Shown: piece after piece, positions 24,500 to 32,393 of the stretch | How positions within the stretch are numbered: position 1 is the first letter of the stretch | How the letters are laid out: every line of letters begins with the position of its first letter | DNA from: JBFIHF01 sp964411125 | GTDB taxonomy: Bacteria; Myxococcota_A; Bradymonadia; Bradymonadales; Bradymonadaceae | Length of the DNA: 40,429 nt | Assembly (NCBI GenBank): GCA_964411125.1 | Contig: CAYPJU010000059.1 | Location: forward strand, 1 to 40,429 | Reading direction: 5' to 3' | The notes under the pieces: model-generated | Told to the model about the DNA's origin: nothing | The model's input: only the letters and a program-made list of their open reading frames with translations | Database searches by the model: none | Made by a program: the position numbers and the translations under genes

Positions 24500-25786
24500 A
24501 TGCCCTTCGGTTCGAAGAGGGTGGTTGTCACTGGGATGGGAATCAATACTCGGCTGGGCGACGATCTCGACGTCTATCTGGCCGGGTTGCTCGCGGGCCG
24601 CTCCGGCGTGACGAACTGGACATTCTTCGAAGACGACCGCGTGTACTCCCGCGTCGGTGGCGATCTTTCCGACTATGACGCCGACGCGAAGTTAGCGAGC
24701 CTCGAAGGTCGGATCCCCGACGAATACTTCGCCAAGATTCGCAAAATCTACAGGACGGCTCCCTTCGCAACGCGGCTCAGCGTGCTCTGCTCCGTCGATG
24801 CGATGCTCGACGCGGGGCTCGAATTCGGCGCATCGGCGTGGAAGCGGGCGGTGATCCTGGGCGGGCACAACCTGAACGAGCACTACATGCTGCGTAATTT
24901 CGCGACGTTTCAGGAGGAGCCCGACTGGATCGATCCGCTGTCGGCGGTTTCGAACCTCGACACCGACCACGCGGCGAGCATCGGAGAAGCGCTCGGGATG
25001 AGAGGTGCGCTCTACACCGTCGGCGGTGCGTGCGCGAGCGCGAACATCGCGCTTCGCTCGGCGGTCGACGAGGTCCGTCATCACGGTCACGACGTCGCGA
25101 TCGTGACGGGAGCGGCGCTCGAGTTTTCTCCGATGGGGTTGCAGGCGATGGCGATGATCGACGCGATCACGTTTCAAAGCTTCAACGAGGAGCCGCATCG
25201 TGCGAGTCGCCCCTACGACACGCAGCGCGAGGGGTTCGTCCCCTCTCACGGGGTGGGTTCGCTGGTCGTCGAGAGCCTGGAGCACGCGCGGGCTCGTGGC
25301 GCGCGAATCTACGCGGAAGTGCTGGCGGTCGCGGCGACTTCGGACGGCTCCCACCTTCCGGCCCCGTCGCAGGAGGGACAAGCTCAGACGATGCGTCTGG
25401 CGATGGAAGCGGCCGACGTTCACCCCGAGCAGGTACAGTTTCTCTGCGCGCACGCGACGTCGACCCCGATCGGCGACCTGTCCGAGCTCCGGGCGATCCG
25501 TGACGCGTTCGGTTCGGCGGCGCAAGACATCGTCATCAATGCCCCGAAGTCGATGCTGGGCCACACGTGCTGGGCGGCGCCGGCCACCGAGACGGTAGCG
25601 GCGATCCTGCAAATGAACGCCGGGAAGGTCCACGGCTCCATCAACATCGAAGAGCTCGATCCCGAGGTCGACCTCGATGTCTGTCCGAACCATTCGCGGG
25701 ACCTCGATGTCGAGGTGCTCGTGAAGAACTCCTTCGGGTTTGGCGGGATCAACTGCTGCTCCGTGATTCGGAGAATCGATGCCTAG
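24500..25786 (+). CDS. Beta-ketoacyl-ACP synthase (FabF-like), first gene of the operon
   Basis: This 428-residue condensing enzyme would extend an acyl chain with malonyl-ACP by decarboxylative Claisen condensation. The catalytic triad is intact: Cys178 in GGACASANIAL, His318 in AHATSTPIGD and His355 in KSMLGHTCWAA, with the KS lysine at 350 and the carboxyl motif NSFGFGGINCC. Spacing equals that of FabF (163/303/340 plus 15). It is not a chain-length-factor, which would lack the Cys, nor the Ser-type decarboxylating KS usual in beta-branching cassettes. It is the only KS in the operon, so it must act iteratively or share housekeeping partners. The 30-residue insertion around EEPDWIDPLSAVSNLDTDH is unlike FabF. 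It overlaps the next gene by 8 bp. Confidence 0.93.
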   Translation: MPFGSKRVVVTGMGINTRLGDDLDVYLAGLLAGRSGVTNWTFFEDDRVYSRVGGDLSDYDADAKLASLEGRIPDEYFAKIRKIYRTAPFATRLSVLCSVDAMLDAGLEFGASAWKRAVILGGHNLNEHYMLRNFATFQEEPDWIDPLSAVSNLDTDHAASIGEALGMRGALYTVGGACASANIALRSAVDEVRHHGHDVAIVTGAALEFSPMGLQAMAMIDAITFQSFNEEPHRASRPYDTQREGFVPSHGVGSLVVESLEHARARGARIYAEVLAVAATSDGSHLPAPSQEGQAQTMRLAMEAADVHPEQVQFLCAHATSTPIGDLSELRAIRDAFGSAAQDIVINAPKSMLGHTCWAAPATETVAAILQMNAGKVHGSINIEELDPEVDLDVCPNHSRDLDVEVLVKNSFGFGGINCCSVIRRIDA

Positions 25787-27011
25787 ACCGGTGACCCTGG
25801 TCACAGGCGGGACCCGCGGAATCGGGAGAGCGATAGGGCTGGCATACGCCGGCGCGGGTGCTCGCGTGGTGTTGACCCACCGTTGGGGAAGCGTCGAGCC
25901 GGACGAGATCTGGGAGGAAGCGGATCGGCTGGGCGTGGCGCGCCCGGAGGTAGTCGAATCCGATGTCGCGGACGACGACGACCTCGAGCGATTGCTCGAT
26001 CGGGTGGGCGAGCTGCCTCGGGTCTTCGTGTCGAACGTGTGCGTCGCGGGCCGGGGCGACGGCCGCCTGCACGCCCGCACCCTCGCGCAGAGTCTTTCGT
26101 ACAGCGCGGACCCGTTCCAGACGCATCTCGACGCGATGTCCGCGCGGTGGGGCGCCCCGCCTCGGTACGTGCTCGCCACGACTTCGGACGGGCACGAGCA
26201 TTTCTACCCGGGGTACGACTACGTCGCGGCCGCGAAGGGGGTCCTGGAGGCGCTGGTCGCCGAACGGGCCCGAACCGACGGTGACAGCGTCTTCATCGCG
26301 CTCCGCTTTCGTCAGGTCGGCACCCAGAGCTTCGAAGAAATGTTCGACGCGTCCGCGCGCGAGTGGATCGCCCGGTTCCGCGAGTTCGACCTTCGCGCCG
26401 ACGACGTGGCCCGCGCAGCGGTAGCGTTGACGAGCGGCGCCTTCGATTGGGCGTCGGGGGCGGTCGTCGACCTCGACCGCGGCGCCACATCTCTGGACAA
26501 CCTCATGAACGTCGCTCCCCGCTTGGTCGGCGACGAAGCGGCATGGTCGTCCCCTTCGCCGCCGTGTGGCAGGGCACCTGGCATCCTCGTGGTCGACGCG
26601 GGGGGTGCGCACGACGTCCCGGGTCGTCTGGGCGGGGTGTCCGTGACGCGCGTCGGGCTCGACTCCCTCGATACGGTCGCGCCCGCGGAGATCCCGGACG
26701 TCGTGGTCGTCGCGACGGACTGGACACGGCATGGGCATCGGTCGCCCGCCTGCCGCGCTCTGGTCGAGCTGATGGAGCGCAACGAGCGGTTTCCACGGCA
26801 CGGCATCGGCATCGATCGCGGGGACGGCCCCGGGCTCGCCCTGTCGCGCGCCCTCGCCCGGTACTACAACGGCTGGCACGTGCTTCACGACACGAAGATC
26901 AACCACCTCGAATGTGGGGAAGCGCCCCCGTGGGGAGCGGTCGAGGCGCTCGTCTCGGGCGCCTTCGATGCGCTGCGAGGGCAACCGATCAAGGCGCAGG
27001 GGGTTCGATGA
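25779..27011 (+). CDS. Enoyl-reductase-like SDR (FabL/FabI type) with an unknown C-terminal extension
   Basis: Residues about 1-250 form a short-chain dehydrogenase: VTGGTRGIGRAIG for the cofactor, FVSNVCVAG in place of NNAG, and the active site Y146-D-Y-V-A-A-A-K153. The Tyr-x6-Lys spacing is that of enoyl-ACP reductases FabI and FabL, not the Tyr-x3-Lys of ketoreductases. It is clearly paralogous to the product at 33121-33957 (shared VVLTHRWGS, SDG before the active site, DNLM near the end). Residues about 255-410 are an extension I cannot assign, with PDVVVVATDWTRHGHRSPA, ARYYNGWHVLHDTKINH and a closing helix; it alternates strands and helices and might be a degenerate second SDR unit. The domain would reduce the enoyl-ACP intermediate or a specialised alkene. 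Confidence 0.8.
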   Translation: MPRPVTLVTGGTRGIGRAIGLAYAGAGARVVLTHRWGSVEPDEIWEEADRLGVARPEVVESDVADDDDLERLLDRVGELPRVFVSNVCVAGRGDGRLHARTLAQSLSYSADPFQTHLDAMSARWGAPPRYVLATTSDGHEHFYPGYDYVAAAKGVLEALVAERARTDGDSVFIALRFRQVGTQSFEEMFDASAREWIARFREFDLRADDVARAAVALTSGAFDWASGAVVDLDRGATSLDNLMNVAPRLVGDEAAWSSPSPPCGRAPGILVVDAGGAHDVPGRLGGVSVTRVGLDSLDTVAPAEIPDVVVVATDWTRHGHRSPACRALVELMERNERFPRHGIGIDRGDGPGLALSRALARYYNGWHVLHDTKINHLECGEAPPWGAVEALVSGAFDALRGQPIKAQGVR

Positions 27012-28249
27012 GCGCGGTCCGTCAGAATCTGGGCGACTTCTTCCTCGGGCACCCCGACGACCCACTCGCCGTGGACGAGGCGTTCGTCGAGTGGCGCCGC
27101 GCCGAGCCGGAGCTTCACGCCCTGATGGAACGGACGCTCGCGACCGCGGCCGATCCCCACACGACGCTCGTTACACCTGGCGGCGAGCGCGAGGTCGTCA
27201 ACCTCGCGTCACTGGACTACCTCGGCATCTGCCGGCACCCCGAGGTCGTGGAAGCCCAGCGCGAGGCGCTGCTCACCTGGGGCTCGGGCGCCTGTGGCGT
27301 CCCCCTCCTGTCGGGAATGACGGTGGAACATCGGGCCCTCGAGGCCGCGATGTGCGAGCTCACACAGACGAGCGGCACGATCCTGTTCACGTCGGGTTTT
27401 TCGGGAGCCCTCGGCGTCTGCTCGGCGCTGCTTCGCCGGGGGGACATCGCCATTCTGGACCGATATGCCCACATGTCGTGGGTCGACGGCGTGCAGATGG
27501 CCAACGCACGGATGGCGACCTTCGAGCACAACGATCCCGAGGAGCTCGACGCGCTGCTCACCGAGCATCGGGGGCGCAGACGGGTGGTGATCGTCGACGG
27601 GCTCTACTCGATGGACGGGGACCTCGCCGACCTACCGGCACTGCTCGACGTCTGTGACCACCACGGCGTCGGCATGATCGTCGACGAAGCCCATTCGATC
27701 TTCGCGATGGGGGAGCGGGGCGGCGGGGCGACCGAACACTTCGGGGTGCAGGACCGGGTCCGTCTACTGTTCGGCACGTTCTCCAAGGCGCTCAGCGTCG
27801 TGGGGGCGTTCGTCTCGGGCGACTCCGATCTGATCGACTACATCCGCTACTACGCACACCCCTATGTATTCAGCGCCGCGCTACCGCCGGCGACGGTGGC
27901 GGGGATTCGCCGGGGCGTGGAGATCGTTCGCTCGAAGCCGGGGTTCCGACGTCGATTGGAGGAGAACGCGAAGTGGTTCCGCGAGACGCTGCAGTCACGC
28001 GGTTTCGACACGGGCGCCAGCACGACGCACGTGGTCCCCGTGATCCTCGGTGCCGATCGTGAGCTCCTCTACCGGGGGACGCACGCACTGATGGAGGCGG
28101 GAGTGTTCGTGGCGCCGGTCGATTTCCCCGCCGTCGCCGAGGATCAGCTTCGGATACGCTGCGCCGTGAGCGCGGGGCATTCCCGCGAGGATCTGACGCT
28201 GGCGGTGGATCGGATCACCGAGGTCTTCGCCACCGCGAGGCGCCCATGA
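27008..28249 (+). CDS. PLP-dependent alpha-oxoamine synthase (AONS/KBL/SPT family)
   Basis: Enzymes of this family condense an acyl thioester with an amino acid, releasing CO2 and giving an alpha-aminoketone. The 413-residue protein has the full fold: NLASLDYLGICRHPEV, the pocket GACGVPLLSGMTVEH, His155 (AHMSWVDG) stacking on PLP, DEAHS at 226-230 and the Schiff-base Lys260 in FGTFSKALSVVGAF. The FSK form of the lysine motif is closer to serine palmitoyltransferase and cyanobacterial or fungal polyketide off-loaders than to BioF. Placement inside an ACP-based line makes an acyl-ACP the likely substrate and this the chain-release step. The amino acid (Ser, Ala, Gly or other) is unknown. ATG at 27008 overlaps the previous stop (ATGA); the frame open upstream to 26363 is a shadow. 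Confidence 0.93.
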   Translation: MSAVRQNLGDFFLGHPDDPLAVDEAFVEWRRAEPELHALMERTLATAADPHTTLVTPGGEREVVNLASLDYLGICRHPEVVEAQREALLTWGSGACGVPLLSGMTVEHRALEAAMCELTQTSGTILFTSGFSGALGVCSALLRRGDIAILDRYAHMSWVDGVQMANARMATFEHNDPEELDALLTEHRGRRRVVIVDGLYSMDGDLADLPALLDVCDHHGVGMIVDEAHSIFAMGERGGGATEHFGVQDRVRLLFGTFSKALSVVGAFVSGDSDLIDYIRYYAHPYVFSAALPPATVAGIRRGVEIVRSKPGFRRRLEENAKWFRETLQSRGFDTGASTTHVVPVILGADRELLYRGTHALMEAGVFVAPVDFPAVAEDQLRIRCAVSAGHSREDLTLAVDRITEVFATARRP

Positions 28250-29178
28250 CGGAGATCGTACTCTTATTCGCGGGGCAGAGCTCGCGGGACGCCGCGATGT
28301 TCGACCGGCTCGCCACGGTGGACGCCGACGTCGCGTCGCGCGCGGCGGCCCTCCTTCCGAAGGGGTGGGAGAGGTTCGAGACGAACCAGCAGATCCAGGT
28401 CTCGGTGACGGCCGCCAACCTCGCCTGGCTCGAGCTGCTGCGAGCGCATGACATCGAGCCGGTCGCGTCGGCGGGGTTGTCGCTCGGAGAATACGCGCAC
28501 CTGGTGGAGATCGGAGCCCTCGATCCGGACGTCGCCCTCGAGCTCGTGGAGGAACGAGGGCGGCTATACGACGCCGGTCCCGACGGGTGCATGGCTGCGA
28601 TCTATCCGGCGACATGGAGCGAAATCGCCCCCCTGGTCGGGGCGACGGAGAGTGAGTTCGGTCCGGGCTCGGTCGCTCCGGCGGTCTTCGCGTCGCCGAC
28701 CCAAACCGTCGTCGGAGGAGAGCGGGCGGCCGTCGAAGCGCTGATCGAAGCGTGCGACGAAGATCTCTTCACGATGTCGTCGTTCGTCGAGGACCACATC
28801 CCAATGCACACCCCGCGGTTCGAGCCGGTCGCCTCGGCCCTCGCAGCCGCGCTCGAAGCCGCGGATTTCACCCGCGGTGAGCGCGTCTACTGGGCGAACA
28901 CGCGCGGTGAACCGACCGAACCGACGGCCGACACGATCCGTTCTCGTCTGCGCGAACACGTCTTCTGCCCGGTCCGCTGGCACCAGACGATCGACGGGCT
29001 GGTGGCGGCACACCCCGAGGCTGTGTTTCTGGAGGTGGGGCCGCGCACGGTGCTTCGTGATTTGATGAAGAGACGGTGGCACTCCGAGGTTGTGGTTCAC
29101 GCGGTGGACGACCCCGACGTCGAGGACCTCGGTGAGCACTTCGCCAGACTGCTGGAGGCGCTCGGCCATGCTCGATGA
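28246..29178 (+). CDS. Malonyl-type acyltransferase (FabD-like)
   Basis: The 310-residue protein would load malonyl units from CoA onto the operon's carrier protein. It starts with the LFAGQSS loop. The nucleophile is Ser79 in GLSLGEY; the His of the usual GHSxGE is Leu, as in some trans-acting acyltransferases. Arg104 lies 25 residues after the Ser and His188 (PMHTP) 109 residues after it, exactly the spacing of Ser92, Arg117 and His201 in E. coli FabD. The conserved Arg binds the malonate carboxylate, so a dicarboxylic extender is expected. An acyl-hydrolase role is less likely for that reason. It overlaps both neighbours (4 and 11 bp). Confidence 0.9.
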   Translation: MTEIVLLFAGQSSRDAAMFDRLATVDADVASRAAALLPKGWERFETNQQIQVSVTAANLAWLELLRAHDIEPVASAGLSLGEYAHLVEIGALDPDVALELVEERGRLYDAGPDGCMAAIYPATWSEIAPLVGATESEFGPGSVAPAVFASPTQTVVGGERAAVEALIEACDEDLFTMSSFVEDHIPMHTPRFEPVASALAAALEAADFTRGERVYWANTRGEPTEPTADTIRSRLREHVFCPVRWHQTIDGLVAAHPEAVFLEVGPRTVLRDLMKRRWHSEVVVHAVDDPDVEDLGEHFARLLEALGHAR

Positions 29179-29713
29179 ACTGCCGGCACGGATGCGGCGG
29201 GCTCGTCGCGGACCGATCTTCGGCGACCCGACGACCTCCGTCGACTGGGGGCGCGACGTGATCGAACGGCTCCTTCCACACCGCGGCTCGATGCTACTGC
29301 TCGACGCAATAACCCGGGTGGATCGGGCCGGCAAGCTCGTCGCGCGCCGGCGCATCGCGGCCAACGATCCCGTCTTCGAGGGTCATTTTCCCGGCGACCC
29401 GGTGTATCCGGGCGTGTTGCAGATGGAGGCGCTCGGGCAAGCGGGATTGTGCTTGCACTGGGTCACGCGGCGCGGGGCCGAACGTCCCGGCGACGAAGTG
29501 GCCCCGCCGTCGCTCCGACTGACCCGAGTGCTCGAGGCCAGCTTTCTGGGCGGGTTGCGCCCGGGCGACGACGTGACACTTCGGTGCGAGCTGGTCGAAG
29601 ACAATGGCTACACGTTCGTGACGATGGGCCAGGTGCTGCTGGACGACCGCCCGATCAGTGTCGGCGCGTTCGAGGCGATGTTGCTCGATGACGGAGAAGA
29701 ATTCGATGGCTGA
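29168..29713 (+). CDS. FabZ-like 3-hydroxyacyl-ACP dehydratase
   Basis: From ATG 29168 it encodes a 181-residue single hotdog domain. The FabZ pattern is plain: LLPHRGSMLLLDAI (36-49), then NDPVFEGHFPGDPVYPGVLQMEALGQ with catalytic His73 and Glu87. It removes water from the 3-hydroxyacyl-ACP made by the ketoreductase. Compared with FabZ (about 150) it has some 30 more residues at the amino end (MLDELPARMRRARRG), and it shows no FabA-type isomerase features I can identify. The start overlaps the end of the acyltransferase gene by 11 bp, and its end overlaps the ketoreductase gene by 8 bp. Confidence 0.9.
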   Translation: MLDELPARMRRARRGPIFGDPTTSVDWGRDVIERLLPHRGSMLLLDAITRVDRAGKLVARRRIAANDPVFEGHFPGDPVYPGVLQMEALGQAGLCLHWVTRRGAERPGDEVAPPSLRLTRVLEASFLGGLRPGDDVTLRCELVEDNGYTFVTMGQVLLDDRPISVGAFEAMLLDDGEEFDG

Positions 29714-30452
29714 TGGGAAGATATTCGTGACGGGGGGCTCCCGGGGAATCGGCGCAGCAATCGTGTTGGAAGCCGCCCGGCGGGGCTGGGACGTGGGGTT
29801 CACCTACGTGAGCGACGAGTCGGCAGCCCGTGAAGTGGCCGAGCGCGCAAGCGAGCTCACCGATCGGGTCGCGTTCTGGCGGCTCGACGTGCGAGATTCG
29901 GCGGCCGTCGACGACGTCGCGGACCGGATGCTCGGAGAGTTCGACGGGGTGGACGCGGTCGTCTGCAACGCGGGCATCAACCGAAACGGGCTCGCTTACT
30001 CGACGACCGACGAAGACTGGGCTTCGGTCATCGACACCAACCTGACCGGCACCTTCTACGTCTGCCGCGCGTTCCTGCCCGAGCTCGTCGCGGCGCGGTC
30101 CGGCACGATCTTGATGATGAGCTCGATCACCGCGAACGGCGCGAGCGGGCAGGCAGCTTACGCGGCGAGCAAGGCAGGCCTGTGCGGTCTGGCGCAGACG
30201 CTGGCGAAGGAGTACGGGCCGAAGGGGATCCGAACCAACGTTCTCGTCCCGGGATACTTCAGCACCGACATGACCGAAGGGGACGCGATGTCGTCCGTGC
30301 TCAAGGAATTCGCGATCGAATACTGTCCGCAGCGCAGGCTCGGTGAGCTGCACGAGCTCGCTCGCACCACGATGTTCCTCTGCGAGGATGGGGCGGGCTT
30401 CATCAACGGGGCGATCATCCCGGTGACGGGCGGCCTCGGGTGGGCACCATGA
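29706..30452 (+). CDS. FabG-like 3-oxoacyl-ACP reductase
   Basis: This 248-residue classical SDR would reduce the 3-keto group with NADPH. Motifs are VTGGSRGIG (8-16), CNAGINRNG (87-95, NNAG form), Ser139 and the catalytic Tyr152-x3-Lys156 (AYAASKAGL), and LVPGYFSTDMTE after it. It closes with GAIIPVTGGLGW. All ketoreductase spacings are canonical, in contrast to the two other SDRs of the operon, which use Tyr-x6-Lys. ATG 29706 has an upstream GGAG and overlaps the dehydratase gene by 8 bp; the open frame from 29658 is longer but unsupported. Confidence 0.93.
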   Translation: MADGKIFVTGGSRGIGAAIVLEAARRGWDVGFTYVSDESAAREVAERASELTDRVAFWRLDVRDSAAVDDVADRMLGEFDGVDAVVCNAGINRNGLAYSTTDEDWASVIDTNLTGTFYVCRAFLPELVAARSGTILMMSSITANGASGQAAYAASKAGLCGLAQTLAKEYGPKGIRTNVLVPGYFSTDMTEGDAMSSVLKEFAIEYCPQRRLGELHELARTTMFLCEDGAGFINGAIIPVTGGLGWAP

Positions 30453-31684
30453 CGGCCGTCGGCATCGAGAAGTTGTGGGTCGACCCGGCGACGATGAGCG
30501 TCGACATGCGAGCGCTGGTGAGGGCGCGGTCGGGCGACGTCGAGGAGGTCTGCGATCGGATGATGATCCACGAGCGGTCCGTGAACCCGCCTTGGGAGGA
30601 CCCCGTGACCCTCGCCGTCAACGCGTGCGACGCGCTGCTCGACGACGAAGATCGCCGCGCCATCAAGCTGCTCCTTGTCGGCACCGAGTCGGGGCCCGAC
30701 CAGGAAAAGTCGATGTCGACCTGGGTGCAGCGGTGGGCGGGGCTCGGCGACGACTGCATGAATCTCGAGATCAAACACGCTTGCTACGCGGGGACCGGCG
30801 CGCTCCGGCTGGCGTGCGAATGGGTGAAGAGCCAGGCGCCGGGTGTGAAGGCGCTCGTCGTGACGAGCGACCAGAGCCGCCAGCACTTCCATCGGCCCTA
30901 CGAGTTCGTGATGGGTGCGGGCGCGGTTGCGATGGTGGTGTCGCGGGAGCCGCGATTCCTGCAGATCGAGCCGTACTCCGGTCTCTACACGCACGAAGTG
31001 AGCGATCTGACGAGGCCCACTTCCCGCGTCGAAGCGGGCCACAGCGAGACGAGCCTTCTGTCGTACCTCGACGCGGTGGACATCACGTTCGAGCGCTACC
31101 TGTCGGCAGCCCCCTTCGACGTAACGGGCAGTCGCTCCCTGCAGGAGAAGCTCCCCTACCAAGTCTACCACGCCCCGTTCGGCGGCATCACGATGCGTGC
31201 CCACCGGGCATTGTGGCGGACATTCGAGGACTTCGAGCCTGGGGCGTGTCGCGAAGACTTCGCGCGACGCGTCGCCCCCACGCTTCGCTACAACCAGCGG
31301 ATGGGGGGGACCTACGCCTCGAGCATCTTCGTGAGCCTCGTAGGCTGCGCCGACGCTTTCGGTCCCGAGGTGTCGGGGCGACGCGTCGGAATCTACTCGT
31401 ACGGCTCGGGGTCGACGGCGCAGTTTTTCTCGGGCGTGTTCGGGGAAGAAGCGCACGCCATCGCCCGCCGAAACGGTCTGGACACTCTCCTCGACCGCAG
31501 GTTCGACGGCGGAGTGCGTGGGTACGAGGAGGCAGAACGCGAAAGGACGGCGTACATCGACGTCGCCGACTGGGTGACGAGCCGGGACGGATACGACGAC
31601 CTGTTCGCCGACCGATACCGAGGCTCCGCGCGGCTCGTCTTCGCGGGCGTCGACGACTGGGAGAGGCGGTACGCTCGTGCATGA
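30449..31684 (+). CDS. HMG-CoA synthase homologue for beta-branching (PksG-type)
   Basis: The enzyme would add an acetyl unit, carried as acetyl-ACP, to the beta-keto group of a chain on a carrier protein, giving an HMG-like intermediate. At 411 residues from ATG 30449 it has the full HMG synthase triad: Glu80 (GTESGPDQEKS), Cys112 (EIKHACYAGTGAL) and His241 (YHAPFGGITMRAHRAL), with spacing close to bacterial HMGS (79/111/233), and SYGSGSTAQFFS later. Mevalonate-pathway MvaS has the same fold, but here two crotonases follow, in the order HMGS-ECH1-ECH2 known from the bacillaene pksG-H-I genes. That context decides for beta-branching. It overlaps the ketoreductase gene by 4 bp (ATGA). Confidence 0.93.
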   Translation: MTAVGIEKLWVDPATMSVDMRALVRARSGDVEEVCDRMMIHERSVNPPWEDPVTLAVNACDALLDDEDRRAIKLLLVGTESGPDQEKSMSTWVQRWAGLGDDCMNLEIKHACYAGTGALRLACEWVKSQAPGVKALVVTSDQSRQHFHRPYEFVMGAGAVAMVVSREPRFLQIEPYSGLYTHEVSDLTRPTSRVEAGHSETSLLSYLDAVDITFERYLSAAPFDVTGSRSLQEKLPYQVYHAPFGGITMRAHRALWRTFEDFEPGACREDFARRVAPTLRYNQRMGGTYASSIFVSLVGCADAFGPEVSGRRVGIYSYGSGSTAQFFSGVFGEEAHAIARRNGLDTLLDRRFDGGVRGYEEAERERTAYIDVADWVTSRDGYDDLFADRYRGSARLVFAGVDDWERRYARA

Positions 31685-32393
31685 GATCACCGAGATACGA
31701 CTGCCGGCGCGGCTGGATGCGCCGTCACTCGCGAAGCTTCGCCGCGAGCTCGCAGACGCTGCGCCCGGCACGCGGGTGCTTCGCGGAACCGACGACGACG
31801 TCTTCTGCCTGGGGCTCGACCTGGAGGCTGCTCTCCGAACTCCGGAAGAAGAGCGGGCCCGTGGCCTCGACGACTTCTGCAGCATCCTAGAGTTGCTCGC
31901 GGCGGGTGAGCGGCCGACCATCGCGGCGGTCCGTGGCAAGGCGATGGGGGGAGGGCTCGGGCTCGCGTGCGCGTGCGATGTAGTGCTCGCCTCGCCCGAC
32001 GCGACGTTCGGGCTTCCGGAGGCCCTCTTCGGCCTCGTCCCCGGCATGATCACCCCGATCGTCAAGGCGCGAAGCGGCCCATCGATCCTTCGTCGGATGG
32101 TGGCGTCCGGTGAGGCGATCGACGCGCAGGCAGCGCTGCGCGCCGGGATCGTCGACGAAGTGAGCGACCGGCTCGACACGAAGGTCGCGGGGACGAGCCG
32201 CCGACTCGCGCGCGCCCACCCTGGCGCGGTGGGGCGCCTTCGCCGCTGGATCTGGGAGAGCGAGGGGATGCGGGACGAGATTCGGCGCGGACGAGAGCAC
32301 CTGACCCAACTACTGGAAAGCGACGTCTGCCGAAATCGGGTGCGCGCCTTCGCGGAAGGAATGGCGCCATGGACGTCGGAGACCCAACCATGA
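31677..32393 (+). CDS. ECH1-type crotonase (PksH-like dehydratase)
   Basis: This 238-residue crotonase would dehydrate the HMG-ACP-like intermediate to a 3-methylglutaconyl form. It shows VFCLGLDLEAAL, the oxyanion loop AVRGKAMGGGLGLACACD and FGLPEALFGLVPGMITPIV, whose Glu sits where PksH-type ECH1 enzymes carry their acid/base Glu. Late features such as GEAIDAQAALRAGIVDEV also fit ECH1. The start is GTG at 31677, overlapping the HMG synthase stop by 8 bp; ATG at 31681 is out of frame. The amino end (MHEITEIRLPARLDAPSL) is shorter than in ordinary enoyl-CoA hydratases. Confidence 0.88.
   Translation: MHEITEIRLPARLDAPSLAKLRRELADAAPGTRVLRGTDDDVFCLGLDLEAALRTPEEERARGLDDFCSILELLAAGERPTIAAVRGKAMGGGLGLACACDVVLASPDATFGLPEALFGLVPGMITPIVKARSGPSILRRMVASGEAIDAQAALRAGIVDEVSDRLDTKVAGTSRRLARAHPGAVGRLRRWIWESEGMRDEIRRGREHLTQLLESDVCRNRVRAFAEGMAPWTSETQP

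Noticed and set aside
24500..25786. The ketosynthase as a chain-length factor or Ser-type decarboxylating KS
   Set aside because: Cys178 and both catalytic histidines are present, so it is a competent condensing enzyme.
30449..31684. The HMG synthase as mevalonate-pathway MvaS
   Set aside because: No other mevalonate gene is near, and it is followed by ECH1 and ECH2 and a carrier protein in the order known from beta-branching cassettes.
30158..32179. A 673-codon minus-strand open frame inside the polyketide operon
   Set aside because: It is antisense to the ketoreductase, HMGS and ECH1 genes, whose catalytic residues are intact; no domain is visible in it.
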